64,000 nucleotides of DNA, taken from Leptospiraceae bacterium (GTDB taxonomy: Bacteria; Spirochaetota; Leptospiria; Turneriellales; Turneriellaceae). Below the pieces are notes generated by a model, which saw only the letters and a program-made list of their open reading frames with translations, was not told where the DNA came from and did not search any database. The DNA is taken from positions 186,001-250,000 of the forward strand of contig JANWWS010000013.1 in assembly GCA_025055765.1 (NCBI GenBank), read 5' to 3'. A program made the translations under genes and the position numbers. Shown one piece after another: positions 26,724 through 36,519 of this stretch; position 1 is the first letter of the stretch; every line of letters starts with the position of its first letter.

Positions 26724-27632
26724 CTAGGGAAGAAAAAAAGAATCTCCAATCTTTATTTTTGCCCCTTCAAGAAACGCTCTTGTTTTTTTCCATTCATCTT
26801 CTTTGCTTAAAATAGCAAATCTCGTAAAACGCAACGCTTCTTTTGCGATTTGAGGAGAGGTATTATCTTGTGCTACTTGCAGTGCCTCTTCCTTTTTTTC
26901 ATGGATCATGCGGATATTTTCTTGGATTTTTGCTTCAAGCTCTTTTAGGAGCCGTTGTTTGTAGTCATTTATAGTAGGGCTAACAAATAAAGATACCATA
27001 GGCGAGGGAGCAAGCTCACCTACCAAGAACTCTTCCCACTGAGCTAGTTCACCCAGGCGAGGAAGTTTCTTTTCCAGTACAAGTTGGCTCGCTAAGGGCT
27101 CCGGTAAGACAGCACCATCCAATTTGTCAGCCAAGAGAAGAGAAACTGCTTGCACATGAGGGTGGTATTCTCTTTGAAGCTTTAATTGCGCTTTTTCCTC
27201 TATACGCTTAAGCTGCAGGTCATTGGGACTTTTTTCAAAAGGCAGGGAAATTTTTTTCCCTTTGAGAAAGTTCCATGGCTCCTTTGTCGGGATCTTTGCG
27301 TTCTGGTACTTTGGGGCTAAAACCACGCTTGCCGTACCCCAAACGAGAGTACGAAAGAGCCGTACCCCCTTGTCGGCCTGCATGGCACCTAAGCTTGTCC
27401 CAGTAAATAAGAGATCAAGCTCACCTCGTAAGAGACTCGCAACGGCCAAGGCATGGTCTTCAAAAGCCTCCCCCTTGAGGGAAAATCCATCATGCTTTTG
27501 AACCACAAGCATCTTAAGTGGCAAAGAGGCCAGTGTGTTGGGATATTGCAGAGTAAGGGTTTTTTCCTCAGTGGTTTTCTTACAACTAACAAAAAAGAAC
27601 AGTAAGATAAGAAGAAATTTCTTAGTTACCAA
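26724..27632 (-). CDS. ABC importer substrate-binding lipoprotein (NMT1/SsuA-like)
   Basis: 302 residues from TTG 27632, which follows a GCAGGAG site by 6 bases; the longer frame up to 27695 runs into the decayed upstream gene. The N-terminus is basic, then hydrophobic, ending Phe-Phe-Val-Ser-Cys-Lys-Lys, a spirochaetal lipobox. The body has the SLPLKMLVVQ start and LFTGTSLGAMQA segment of NMT1-type binding proteins. It lies directly before the fused permease-ATPase. The start overlaps the pseudogene end by 11 bases. Confidence 0.83.
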   Translation of the reverse strand: MVTKKFLLILLFFFVSCKKTTEEKTLTLQYPNTLASLPLKMLVVQKHDGFSLKGEAFEDHALAVASLLRGELDLLFTGTSLGAMQADKGVRLFRTLVWGTASVVLAPKYQNAKIPTKEPWNFLKGKKISLPFEKSPNDLQLKRIEEKAQLKLQREYHPHVQAVSLLLADKLDGAVLPEPLASQLVLEKKLPRLGELAQWEEFLVGELAPSPMVSLFVSPTINDYKQRLLKELEAKIQENIRMIHEKKEEALQVAQDNTSPQIAKEALRFTRFAILSKEDEWKKTRAFLEGAKIKIGDSFFLP

Positions 27633-28099
27633 AATCGACTCCTGCGGCGAGGCGGATTTCATGCCATGGATTATCTCCAAATACAAATAAAGCAATCGTA
27701 TAGACCAAAAGGATTCGGCGTATTAGCAAAATGCTCTCTGTGAAGTGCCAGACAAAGTTGGCAGAAGCCACTGGGAGCCATTGTCTCCTTCAATACTTAG
27801 GCCCCACTGCCTCGAAGCCAAGGTTTTCACCCATGCGTAGACCTAGGAGCCCTTCTAAATCCCACAAAGGAGTAAGCCCACTTCCCCAAAAGCGGGTAGC
27901 ACTAATCCCACAATTGGCTTTCAAATAAAAGTTTTGCGAAAAATGCAGCCCTGGATTTAGCTTAGAAATGAAAAGAAACTTGTTTCGTTCTGCCTTATAA
28001 AAATGTCGGTCCTATAGAAAAGGTAGCTAATTTTATATCTTGGGCATAAACAGAGAGCTTAAAGACACTCAACGCTAGGAAATAGCCAATCCGTTTCAC
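27622..28099 (-). pseudogene. Decayed small outer-membrane barrel protein gene
   Basis: Reading from GTG 28099, the frame encodes a signal peptide (MKRIGYFLAL... ending VYAQ) and a short barrel strand, then hits a stop because of a T5 run at 27999-28003. Removing one T joins it to a long frame with strand-like segments (HFSQNFYLKAN, WGSGLTPLWDLEGLLGLRMG) up to an in-frame TGA at 27790-27792, after which the same frame continues for 56 codons to a barrel-like end (HEIRLAAGVDFGN) and TAA at 27622-27624. So one frameshift and one nonsense codon break a protein of about 159 residues. It was probably the outer-membrane partner of the ABC importer behind it. Confidence 0.7.
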
Positions 28100-28139
28100 A
28101 ATGAACACTTGCTTTTTGAACCATAGCTCGTCAATATTT

Positions 28140-30728
28140 TTAGTTAACCTTTTTTGTGATTTCTAAATCAAGGACTCCCTTGTCTGCTACAAAGACACTC
28201 CCCTCATGGTAATCACCCTCTAAGACTTTTATGGCCAGCGGATTTAAAAGCTTTTCTTGTATCACTCGCTTTAGCGGCCTTGCTCCAAAAATAGGATCAT
28301 ACCCTTCTTCAATAAGGTACTCCATAGCAGCCTCGGTGAGCTCAAGTTTAATACCTTTGGCCTTTAGGCGTTCCATCACACGGGCTAGCTGGATTTTAAC
28401 AATGCCGCGCAGATGCTCTTTACTAATGGGATGGAAAAAGATGACACCATCGAGGCGATTTAAAAATTCAGGGCGAAATAAGCGGCGCAATTCCTGCCAC
28501 ACAGCCTGCTCTTTTTCTTCCTCTGTCAAGGACGTGTCAGCCAGGTATTTTGAACCCACATTTGATGTCATGATAATAATTGTGTTTTTAAAATCAACCA
28601 GCCTGCCTTTACTGTCGGTTAGCCTACCGTCGTCTAAGATTTGTAAGAAAATGTTGAACACATCTGGGTGGGCTTTCTCTACCTCGTCAAAGAGAATCAC
28701 ACTATAGGGTCGACGGCGTACCCTCTCGGTAAGCTGTCCTCCTTCTTCGTAGCCAACATAACCAGGAGGGGCTCCAATAAGTCGGGCTACCGAATGTTTC
28801 TCCATATACTCGGTCATATCGATGCGCACCATAGCTTTTTCATCATCAAAAAGGAATTCCGCCAGTGCTTTCGCTGTTTCGGTTTTACCAACACCGGTAG
28901 GCCCCAAGAACAAAAAGGAGCCGATGGGTCGATTTTCTTCGCCTAGGCCTGCACGGTTACGTCGAATAGCCTCGGCTACGGCCCGGATGGCCTCATCTTG
29001 GCCAACTACCCTTTCATGTAACGCATCTTCTATATGCAAGAGCCGCTCTTTTTCACTTTGCAACATTTTCGAAACGGGGATACCTGTCCAACGGGAGACA
29101 ATTTCGGCGATGTCTTCGTCTGTTACCTCTTCTTTAAGCAAACGCATTCCCTGCTGCCTTTCTTTTAGTTCCTTTTCTAGCTTTTGCAATTTTTTTTGAA
29201 GTTCTGGTATTTTGCCATAGCGGATTTCAGCGACTTTACCTAAATCTCCCTTCCTCTCCCATTCTGCTTCCTCTACACGAAGTTTTTCAATTTCTTCTTT
29301 TACTTTGGTTATACTTTCAATGGCTCTTTTCTCTTCCTCAAGTTTGAGTTTTAATGCTTGGAACTGCTCACGCAGGTTGGCTATCTCCTGGCGTACCGCT
29401 TCCAATCTCTCCTGGGATGCCCGGTCATTTTCTCGTTTTAGGGCCTGCTCTTCAATTTCAAGAGAACGCAGTCGGCGGTATAGTTCATCCATTTCAGCAG
29501 GCAAAGATCCGAGTTCAATGCGTAGCTTTGAGCAAGCTTCATCCACAAGGTCAATAGCTTTGTCGGGCAAGAAGCGGTCAGTGATATAGCGGTTTGACAA
29601 GGTCACGGCCGCAATAATAGCTTGGTCGGTGATGCGGATACCGTGATGTACTTCATATTTGTCTCGTAACCCACGCAAGATGGTTATTGTGTCTTCCACC
29701 GTGGGTTCCTTGACATACACGGGCTGAAATCGCCGCTCTAAAGCTGCGTCCTTTTCAATATGCTTTTGGTATTCCTTAAGTGTGGTAGCACCAATAAGGC
29801 GGATTTCTCCCCGGGCCAAAGCCGGCTTTAACAAATTCGCCGCATCCATAGCGCCTTCGCTTGCCCCTGCTCCAACCACGGTATGGATTTCATCAATGAA
29901 TAGTATAATTTTTTCCTCAGAGGCAATAACTTCATTTAAAACAGCTTTGAGTCTTTCTTCAAATTCTCCTCTGTATTTAGCACCTGCAATGAGGGCACCC
30001 ATGTCTAGAGCAACAATCACCTTATCTTTAATAGCTTGAGGCACATCACCCGCCACAATACGTCCTGCCAGACCTTCTACGATGGCGGTTTTTCCAACAC
30101 CTGGCTCCCCAATAAGCAAAGGATTGTTCTTGTTGCGCCGTGATAATATCTGTATCGTACGACGTATTTCCTCATCCCGGCCAATCACAGGATCGAGTTT
30201 TCCCGCGCGAGCCAGTTCATTTAAATTGCGTCCATATTTATTTAAAGCATCAAATGTCCCCTCGGGATTATCGCTGTCCACTTTCTGGCTGCCTCTCAAC
30301 TGTTTCAACACGGCATCAGCTTTGGGGCGATCGAGACCTAGTTTCTTGAGTTCGTTTTTTAAGCGAAAGTTCCCGTTTAGATAAGCCAATAAAAAGTGCT
30401 CTAAAGAGAGATAGCTATCCCCAAGACCCGTCATTTCCTGTGCTGCCAGCTGCAAAAACTTGCGTCCATCCGAGGAGAGCTGCTCGCCGTAATTGACATC
30501 CCCCTCTACGCTGGGGAGGGTATTTAAGTATTGGGCAAATACCTGCATAACGGGCTCAGCCGAGCCCATTAAGCGGCTAACCATCTGGTGGGGCAAACCT
30601 TCCCTGTCTTGGAGGATTGCCAGCATCAGGTGTTCCGGATTCAACTCCACATGCCTACGGCTCTCGGCAAGATTTCGGGCCCTCTCAAAGGCCTCCCTTG
30701 TCTTCACGGTCAAACGCTCATAGTTCAT
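28140..30728 (-). CDS. clpB: Chaperone ClpB (Hsp100 disaggregase)
   Basis: 862 residues. An N-terminal Clp_N domain, AAA+ module 1 with Walker A GEPGVGKT (about 205-212), a coiled-coil middle domain (about 410-525), and AAA+ module 2 with GPTGVGKT (about 606-613). The middle domain separates ClpB from ClpA/ClpC. It extracts proteins from aggregates with DnaK. A GGAGAG ribosome site precedes the ATG, and a CIRCE-like operator lies 36-62 bases upstream, pointing to HrcA control. Confidence 0.97.
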   Translation of the reverse strand: MNYERLTVKTREAFERARNLAESRRHVELNPEHLMLAILQDREGLPHQMVSRLMGSAEPVMQVFAQYLNTLPSVEGDVNYGEQLSSDGRKFLQLAAQEMTGLGDSYLSLEHFLLAYLNGNFRLKNELKKLGLDRPKADAVLKQLRGSQKVDSDNPEGTFDALNKYGRNLNELARAGKLDPVIGRDEEIRRTIQILSRRNKNNPLLIGEPGVGKTAIVEGLAGRIVAGDVPQAIKDKVIVALDMGALIAGAKYRGEFEERLKAVLNEVIASEEKIILFIDEIHTVVGAGASEGAMDAANLLKPALARGEIRLIGATTLKEYQKHIEKDAALERRFQPVYVKEPTVEDTITILRGLRDKYEVHHGIRITDQAIIAAVTLSNRYITDRFLPDKAIDLVDEACSKLRIELGSLPAEMDELYRRLRSLEIEEQALKRENDRASQERLEAVRQEIANLREQFQALKLKLEEEKRAIESITKVKEEIEKLRVEEAEWERKGDLGKVAEIRYGKIPELQKKLQKLEKELKERQQGMRLLKEEVTDEDIAEIVSRWTGIPVSKMLQSEKERLLHIEDALHERVVGQDEAIRAVAEAIRRNRAGLGEENRPIGSFLFLGPTGVGKTETAKALAEFLFDDEKAMVRIDMTEYMEKHSVARLIGAPPGYVGYEEGGQLTERVRRRPYSVILFDEVEKAHPDVFNIFLQILDDGRLTDSKGRLVDFKNTIIIMTSNVGSKYLADTSLTEEEKEQAVWQELRRLFRPEFLNRLDGVIFFHPISKEHLRGIVKIQLARVMERLKAKGIKLELTEAAMEYLIEEGYDPIFGARPLKRVIQEKLLNPLAIKVLEGDYHEGSVFVADKGVLDLEITKKVN

Positions 30729-30763
30729 TGGTACTCTCCACTAGCAATCAATAGTCCTTACTG

Positions 30764-30790
30764 TTAGCAATCACATGCTCACAGTGCTAG
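30764..30790 (-). promoter_or_regulatory. CIRCE-like HrcA operator upstream of clpB
   Basis: On the minus strand CTAGCACTG - 9 bases - GATTGCTAA matches the CIRCE consensus TTAGCACTC-N9-GAGTGCTAA at 7 of 9 and 8 of 9 positions with the exact spacing. A second TGATTGCTA copy (30742-30750) lies between it and the gene. A TATACT just upstream could be the -10 box. Confidence 0.65.
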
Positions 30791-30823
30791 TATATAAAAA
30801 AACGGGCCAGAGTCCCACTTTTT

Positions 30824-31153
30824 CTAAAATTCCCAAGGATCGCGGCGTCGCAACAGTTCGCCGTAGAGAATTAGCTTTTCTGCTTCTGTATAGCCTTCGA
30901 AGAGAGTGTATGTTTTTTCCGGGATTTTCTCAGATGGAGAGGCTTGGGTTTGAACCAGGCCTTGGGGCACTTCTTCTTTCATCTCACGAGAACCAGGAGC
31001 TGCTGGGTCTTTGGGCTTAGTCGGCTTTTTGGGGCGAGGTTCTTCTGGCCAGACAATGTCTTCTGGCAGTCTATTCTTGTCACGCAACAATAGCTGCAAC
31101 AAATAGACCACAACAGCGATGATAAGAAAAATAATCTCTAGAAGTCCACCCAC
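30824..31153 (-). CDS. Small membrane protein downstream of floA
   Basis: 109 residues. One membrane helix at about 4-23, then a Lys/Pro/Glu-rich cytoplasmic tail and a C-terminal Glu-Ala-Glu-Lys-Leu-Ile-Leu-Tyr-Gly-Glu helix ending RRRDPWEF. Not a known family. It starts 5 bases after floA, so it is probably co-transcribed and could be a partner of the flotillin-like protein, in place of the usual NfeD partner. Confidence 0.65.
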   Translation of the reverse strand: MGGLLEIIFLIIAVVVYLLQLLLRDKNRLPEDIVWPEEPRPKKPTKPKDPAAPGSREMKEEVPQGLVQTQASPSEKIPEKTYTLFEGYTEAEKLILYGELLRRRDPWEF

Positions 31154-31158
31154 GGGCT

Positions 31159-32130
31159 CTACTTCTCCTTTTTACGACTGCTCTCCGAGATGGCACTGCG
31201 CATTTGCGTATCTGATTCTATATTCTTAATACGAAGGTAGTCCATGATGCCCAAATTCCCGTTCTCGAAGGCTTTTGCGATGGCCATGGGAATCATAGCT
31301 TCTGCCTCCTTTAACTTGGCTTCCATCTCAACTACCTTCGCACGATTTTCCTGTTCCTGCGCCACCGCCATGGCCCGCCTTTCTTCGGCCTTAGCCTGCG
31401 CCACACGCATATCGGCCTCCGCCTGATCGGCTTGCAATTTGGCCCCAATGTTTTCCCCTACATCCACATCGGCAATATCAATAGAAAGAATTTCAAATGC
31501 CGTTCCTGCATCAAGTCCTTTGGCCAAAACTGCTTTGGATATGAGATCGGGGTTTTCGAGTACAATCTTGTGGTCTTTTGCAGATCCAATACTACTGACA
31601 ATGCCTTCCCCCACACGGGCTATAATGGTCTCCTCGGTTGCTCCCCCCACAAGTCTATCCAAATTCGCTCTTACCGTAACCCGGGTTACAGCTTTAAGTT
31701 GTATGCCGTCTTTCGCTACAGCTGCTACCACAGGGGTAGTAATTACTTTGGGTAGTACCGACATCTTCACAGCCTCCAGCACATCTCGGCCAGCAAGATC
31801 AATGGCCGCTGCTCTTTCAAAGGTAAGTTTAATGCGAGCCTTATCGGCAGCAATGAGGGCATTTACTACCTTTCCCACATTCCCTCCCGCCAAGTAATGG
31901 CTTTCCAGCTGATCTCGTTTTACATCAAGACCCGCTTTTGTCGCAGCAATAAGAGGTTCAATTATTTCCCGGGGAGGCACCTTTCGCAGCCGCATACCCA
32001 CGAGAGCAATAAGACCCATGCGCACCCCACTTGCTAAGGCACTCACCCATAATCCCACTGGCACAAAGTAGAACAAAAGGAAGATTCCCAATCCCAAGAG
32101 AAGCAATATCAGAGTTTGTGGTAAGATCAT
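31159..32130 (-). CDS. floA: Flotillin-like protein FloA
   Basis: 323 residues, typical of FloA/YqfA. An N-terminal membrane hairpin (about 5-50) is followed by the PHB domain and an Ala/Glu-rich coiled coil (about 225-290, Gln-Ala-Glu-Ala-Asp repeats). FloA organises membrane microdomains. There is a TTGTCA 33 bases before the ATG and an AAGGG that is too close, so a leaderless message is possible. Confidence 0.92.
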   Translation of the reverse strand: MILPQTLILLLLGLGIFLLFYFVPVGLWVSALASGVRMGLIALVGMRLRKVPPREIIEPLIAATKAGLDVKRDQLESHYLAGGNVGKVVNALIAADKARIKLTFERAAAIDLAGRDVLEAVKMSVLPKVITTPVVAAVAKDGIQLKAVTRVTVRANLDRLVGGATEETIIARVGEGIVSSIGSAKDHKIVLENPDLISKAVLAKGLDAGTAFEILSIDIADVDVGENIGAKLQADQAEADMRVAQAKAEERRAMAVAQEQENRAKVVEMEAKLKEAEAMIPMAIAKAFENGNLGIMDYLRIKNIESDTQMRSAISESSRKKEK

Positions 32131-32192
32131 ACCCTTACTTCGTAGCGGAACTTAAAGTGACAAGCCTTTCTACTTTAATTCGCTTGCAAAAA

Positions 32193-32206
32193 TGAACGAT
32201 TGTTCA
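32193..32206. promoter_or_regulatory. Perfect palindrome, TetR-type operator candidate
   Basis: TGAAC-GATT-GTTCA, flanked by A-rich and T-rich sequence (AAAAATGAAC and GTTCAATTTT), resembles operators of TetR-family fatty acid regulators. It lies 42 bases before the SDR start and next to its -35-like box, and about 65 bases from floA. Confidence 0.5.
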
Positions 32207-32247
32207 ATTTTTCTTTACAAAGAGAATTTTTTTTGCAAAATGGCTCT

Positions 32248-33063
32248 ATGAAAAAGTGGGAAGGGAAGGTTGTTGTCATAACCGGAGCAGGTTCTGGTAT
32301 TGGCAGAGCTCTTGCCATAGCGCTCGCTCAAAGAAGGGCCCTCATCTCCATTAGTGATATAAAACTGCATGACCTTGAAAAAACCGCCGACATGTGTCGC
32401 GCCTACAGTCGTGTGCAGGCACTCCTCGTGGATGTTTCGAAAAAAGATGAAATGAAACAATATCCCGAGAAAGTCTTGTCGGAGTTTGGGCAGATCAATG
32501 TCATCATCAACAATGCCGGAGTTGCTCTTTCTGGTCGAGTGGAGGAAACCTCCGTAGAGGACTATGAGTGGCTTATGGGCATCAATTGGTGGGGGGTGCT
32601 TTATGGAACCAAGTACTTTCTTCCTTTTTTGCGCCAAGCAGGCGAGGGACATATTGTCAATATATCAAGTTTGTTTGGATTAATAGCTGTGCCCACCCAG
32701 TCAGCTTATAATGCAGCGAAATTCGCGGTACGTGGTTTTACAGAAAGTCTTGCCCAAGAGCTAGCTGGGAGCTCTATAGGTGTAACGGGAGTTTACCCTG
32801 GTGGGATTAAAACTAGCATTGCCCATAACGCCCGCTTTATCTCAGGACCCAAAGGTGAAAAAAACCACGCCGAAGTGGCGGAACGCTTTTTAAAAATGGC
32901 CCAGACTTCGGCCGAAGAGGCAGCCGAACAGATTATCCGAGCCATTGAAGAGAAAAAGCCGAGACTTCTTATTGGCTATGATGCTCTCATTTTAGATTCG
33001 CTCGGCCGTTTTTTTCCAGAGCAATATCCTTTTTTTCTAAAAATGGTATTGCAGAATTTCTAA
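32248..33063 (+). CDS. Short-chain dehydrogenase/reductase
   Basis: 271 residues from ATG 32248; the in-frame start at 32200 would run through the operator palindrome. The Rossmann motif TGAGSGIG lies near 13-20, NNAG near 87-90, the catalytic Ser in NISSLFG, and Tyr-x3-Lys in SAYNAAK near 152-158. It is a classical NAD(P)-dependent SDR of unknown substrate, most like lipid or polyketide oxidoreductases. No ribosome site; TTTACA lies 34 bases before the start. The 3' end overlaps the convergent radical SAM gene by 77 bases. Confidence 0.88.
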   Translation: MKKWEGKVVVITGAGSGIGRALAIALAQRRALISISDIKLHDLEKTADMCRAYSRVQALLVDVSKKDEMKQYPEKVLSEFGQINVIINNAGVALSGRVEETSVEDYEWLMGINWWGVLYGTKYFLPFLRQAGEGHIVNISSLFGLIAVPTQSAYNAAKFAVRGFTESLAQELAGSSIGVTGVYPGGIKTSIAHNARFISGPKGEKNHAEVAERFLKMAQTSAEEAAEQIIRAIEEKKPRLLIGYDALILDSLGRFFPEQYPFFLKMVLQNF

Positions 33064-34687
33064 TTTCCCGAAGGTCCAAGTAAAGGTAGCTGCCATCTCT
33101 TGTGCGGATATATTTTGTCTTTTCTAAAATATTGCGCAAGAGCTCTGCGCAGTAATTCTTTAAGGCAATAAAGCCCTTATCCGTATAGGCAAGTAGCTCC
33201 CCATGAGCTAAAAAGTGCTGCAAAAGCATAAGTCCCAAACTAGCTTTACCAGAAGGAGGATTTACTATCACATGGGAGAGTTTTGCCATGTGAGTTAGGT
33301 TTAAGCCTTTTAGAAAATTTAAAATACGATTTGCCAGAAAAAGTGTATAGAGCTCACGGCGATTCACATAGGGGGTTTCAACAGCCATGGCGGAACCACG
33401 AGCATAAATAGGGTCTATGCCATGGTAAGCAGGCATCTCGTGCGCCAAGGGTGAGTTTGGTGTAAGATAAAATAAGGAAGGTCCCAAGAGCACAGGGAGC
33501 CTGGCATGGAACACCAGAGTCTGCACCATAGACTCGAGGCTCTCAAAAGGCAGGCCTAGAATTTGATATGAGATAATTTTAAAACCTAACTTCCAGGCTT
33601 GTTCTACCACTTGCAAGTATTTGGCCACCGTATGCGGCCTTTTGGTTGTGCGAAGCACCGTTTGATTTGAGCTCACTAAACTTAGATTTAAGTGCGTAAA
33701 ACGAGCCTCTTTCATTAACCCCAGCATTTCGTCATCCAGACTAAGGTAGGAGATACCATTCATGGCCACAAAAGAAACATCTCGATTTGAAAAGCTGTCT
33801 TTTAGCTTGTAGCACAATTCTTTAAATTCCTTCTTGTAAAAAGTAAGATTATCATCTTCAAAATCTATGATTTTGTATCCCTGCTCTACGAGGGCCTTAA
33901 TTTCAGCAAAAACATCGCTTGTCTTGCGACGTCGATAAGTCATCCCAAAGGTAGTATGAACCGAACAAAAGGAACAGCGATGGGGACAGCTGCGGGAAGT
34001 AATGACAAACGCTAATTTTTTTCCTGAAAGTGTGTAGTTGTGCGCTCTAAGATCACTAAAATCAGGGGGTGGTATGATATCTAAGGGGTAGTTTTCTTCT
34101 TGTCGCGTAAAATAAATCCGCCCATCTCTTTTGTAGCCTAGGTTAGGTACTTCCTCGATGGCTTTGCCATAAAAAAAATAGCGCAGAAATTCCACAAAGG
34201 GTTTTTCGCCCTCCCCCACTATAACATAGTCAATTTCCTCAAAACGAAGCATGAACTCCGGCATAGCACTTACATGGGAGCCCCCTAGTAAAATGGGCAC
34301 CTTGGTTTTCTGGCGGATAGCCCTAGCCGTCGCTATAACTTCGCGATAATAAGGGGAGAAAAGAGAAGAGATCCCTACGAGATCCGGTTTTTCCCTATGG
34401 ACATATTCCGCAATTGTCTCAAAATCCGCACCAAAATGATAATAATGAAAGAAACCAGCAAAGGGACTCTTGTCAGGAAGCTGCCAATAATGGCGCAGGT
34501 ATGAGAATTCCTTAGGTAGAGAAATCGTTTTCTTGGGATAGCCTTGGTGAAAATCACAGACCTTAACTTCGATTTCGGGCAAGAACTTTCGCGCTATGGC
34601 CTTAAGGTAAGCAAGACCCAGAGGCTGGAGCCGAATGTCTGTGTCGTAAAAATCCTGTACAGGTGGCTGAATCAAGAGTACCTTCAT
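32987..34687 (-). CDS. B12-binding radical SAM protein
   Basis: 566 residues. Residues 1-150 form a cobalamin-binding domain (VLLIQPP start, IARAI and GGSHVSAMPEFML), followed by a radical SAM core with Cys234-x3-Cys238-x2-Cys241 (CPHRCSFC). The type resembles BchE/HpnJ/HpnP-like enzymes that methylate or cyclise lipids or pigments. The substrate is unknown. It follows sppA by 4 bases and may be in the same unit. Confidence 0.87.
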   Translation of the reverse strand: MKVLLIQPPVQDFYDTDIRLQPLGLAYLKAIARKFLPEIEVKVCDFHQGYPKKTISLPKEFSYLRHYWQLPDKSPFAGFFHYYHFGADFETIAEYVHREKPDLVGISSLFSPYYREVIATARAIRQKTKVPILLGGSHVSAMPEFMLRFEEIDYVIVGEGEKPFVEFLRYFFYGKAIEEVPNLGYKRDGRIYFTRQEENYPLDIIPPPDFSDLRAHNYTLSGKKLAFVITSRSCPHRCSFCSVHTTFGMTYRRRKTSDVFAEIKALVEQGYKIIDFEDDNLTFYKKEFKELCYKLKDSFSNRDVSFVAMNGISYLSLDDEMLGLMKEARFTHLNLSLVSSNQTVLRTTKRPHTVAKYLQVVEQAWKLGFKIISYQILGLPFESLESMVQTLVFHARLPVLLGPSLFYLTPNSPLAHEMPAYHGIDPIYARGSAMAVETPYVNRRELYTLFLANRILNFLKGLNLTHMAKLSHVIVNPPSGKASLGLMLLQHFLAHGELLAYTDKGFIALKNYCAELLRNILEKTKYIRTRDGSYLYLDLREIRNSAIPFLEKKDIALEKNGRANLK

Positions 34688-34691
34688 TTTA

Positions 34692-36482
34692 CTAGAGCAG
34701 GTCTATATTTAAGTACCAAAAAAGGGTCTGCCTCATGTAAGTGATGATTTGAAGGGTATTGCCCCACGGTAGGGGGAAAAGACTCCTCATATCTAACTGC
34801 GGTCTTAGTTTTGGCAAAATTTCGAGGTGAACCTGCTCCCCTGCTTTTATATTGAGCTCTTTTTTTATGTCATGCAGGATATCAAAAAGACCTTTCGTTT
34901 CATCCACAAGCTCGTGTTTCTTGCCCGCACTGCCCGAGAAAAGCCGACCTTCGGCCAAATGACGCACCTTTTCAATAGCCAATCCTCGGCCCCTCGAAAC
35001 ACGGTCCAGAAAAAGCTCATAGAGGAATTCCATATGCTCCCGAAGACTCTTTTTTTGTTCAAGGCTAAAATCACGCAAGAAAGAATAAAACCCGCCCTCG
35101 CGTTCGTGGGGTATCTCATGGCGGGCAACCCCTAATTTTTTGGCCATGGGAGCTAAGTTGAATTTTCCAGCGATAACCCCAATGGAACCAATAAGGCTTA
35201 AGGGACTTGCGTAAATCTTACCTCCAAAGGCACTTATGTAGTACCCCCCCGAGGCAGCTACATCCGAAAGGGAGACATAGAGAGCTTTTTCTTTTCTTCC
35301 CTTTTTCGGTGTGCTTTTTGGCCCGCCTAATTGGGTAGGTAATCTTTGGTAGGGATCTTGCGCAGAAAACCCATCTTCTTTGAGGGAGTAGAGGCTCTGC
35401 CAAAGTATATCACTAGCCAGGGCAGAGCCCCCTGGGGAATGGCAGCGGAAAATAAGAGCATCGAGATTCATGGCGGAAAGCTCCTTAAATAAGCCTTGAT
35501 AATCCTGGAGTGAGATAGCAAAGGGATGGCTCTCCTGGCTCTCTAAAATAGGTCCTTCGGCCACCACCAGAGCTACTTTTTTCGGCCTATACCATAGAAA
35601 TAATTTTCGCTGCTTTTTCTCGATTAGGGATAAAGCCTCTCTTAACGATATGAGCCTTTTTGAATGAGGAAAGAGGATTTCTGGCAATTCCTTTTCATAC
35701 AAGGCCGCATCCACAAGCTTAAGCTCGAGAGCTTTTTGGCTTGTCAAAAGACTTGTTTTTTTAAAGAAACTCTTTTCTAGGGAAGGATTTCTTTGCTTGA
35801 GAGCATTTTCAAAATGAATTTGGATTTCCCCCACGATTTCTCGCCATTGGGCCTCGTTATAGGAAGAAGGACCATCACGTTCGAAAATCTCTGCCGCCGC
35901 CTTATAACGCCCTATTTGTAAGAATTGAGCTTTCACACCAATTTTTTCCAAAAATGTCTTAAGATAAAGCTGCTCAACCGTAACAGGAAAGCATTCCAAA
36001 TGAGTAGCGGGACTCATCACTACCTTGTCACAAGCTGAGGCAATATAATATGAGATCTTATCTCCCTTCTCTAGATATGCCCAGCAAGGCAAGAGTTCAT
36101 TAAATTTGGCCAGAATTTGACGAAGCTCATAAGCTCTTCCCCAGCCAATTTGGGGGGATTTTACTACAAATAAGATCCCGCCAAGGTGCTTTCTGCCTTC
36201 TTTGGTACTTAAATACTGCCAAATTTGATAGAGGTAAAGCACGATTTCATAAAAACGCAACTGCCTAGGACGCAAATACTGCAGAATACCCCCCAGGGGA
36301 GGTGCCTCTGATAGATTTCCTGATATTTCTATTACTAAATAATCTAGTTTTTTTAGAGAGCGCAGCTTAGCATAAAGGTAAGGCAAAATGCGAAGGGGCA
36401 GGGAAATTAGCTGCACCAAAAAATGGAAGAGAAAAGCCATGCCATAACACTTCAACAAAAGACGCCTAGTCAACGAAATCAT
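34692..36482 (-). CDS. Signal peptide peptidase SppA-like serine protease
   Basis: 596 residues from ATG 36482; the frame is open to 36602 but that start would overlap the divergent gene. One N-terminal membrane helix (about 12-35), then two ClpP-like peptidase repeats. The second carries the nucleophile Ser in VAASGGYY, with IGSIGV after it, and the conserved Lys general base expected in the first repeat. It cleaves leftover signal peptides in the membrane. Length fits the long (E. coli type) SppA. Confidence 0.85.
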   Translation of the reverse strand: MISLTRRLLLKCYGMAFLFHFLVQLISLPLRILPYLYAKLRSLKKLDYLVIEISGNLSEAPPLGGILQYLRPRQLRFYEIVLYLYQIWQYLSTKEGRKHLGGILFVVKSPQIGWGRAYELRQILAKFNELLPCWAYLEKGDKISYYIASACDKVVMSPATHLECFPVTVEQLYLKTFLEKIGVKAQFLQIGRYKAAAEIFERDGPSSYNEAQWREIVGEIQIHFENALKQRNPSLEKSFFKKTSLLTSQKALELKLVDAALYEKELPEILFPHSKRLISLREALSLIEKKQRKLFLWYRPKKVALVVAEGPILESQESHPFAISLQDYQGLFKELSAMNLDALIFRCHSPGGSALASDILWQSLYSLKEDGFSAQDPYQRLPTQLGGPKSTPKKGRKEKALYVSLSDVAASGGYYISAFGGKIYASPLSLIGSIGVIAGKFNLAPMAKKLGVARHEIPHEREGGFYSFLRDFSLEQKKSLREHMEFLYELFLDRVSRGRGLAIEKVRHLAEGRLFSGSAGKKHELVDETKGLFDILHDIKKELNIKAGEQVHLEILPKLRPQLDMRSLFPLPWGNTLQIITYMRQTLFWYLNIDLL

Positions 36483-36486
36483 CGTC

Positions 36487-36519
36487 TTGACAGGGTGAAG
36501 GAGAATATCATGAACACCT
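36487..36519 (+). promoter_or_regulatory. Start region of the surA-like gene: TTGACA box and out-of-frame ATG
   Basis: TTGACA at 36487-36492 lies 33 bases before ATG 36520. A strong AAGGAG (36499-36504) precedes another ATG at 36510, which is out of frame and gives a 23-residue signal-like peptide. Removing one T from the following T5 run would join that start to the main frame. Confidence 0.4.

Noticed and set aside
27731-27928. Plus-strand 65-codon frame in the gap between the importer and clpB
   Set aside because: The minus strand here reads as a decayed barrel protein; the plus frame has no features.
28231-30723. Several plus-strand frames opposite clpB and neighbours
   Set aside because: Low complexity (Ser/Arg-rich) shadows of clpB codons.
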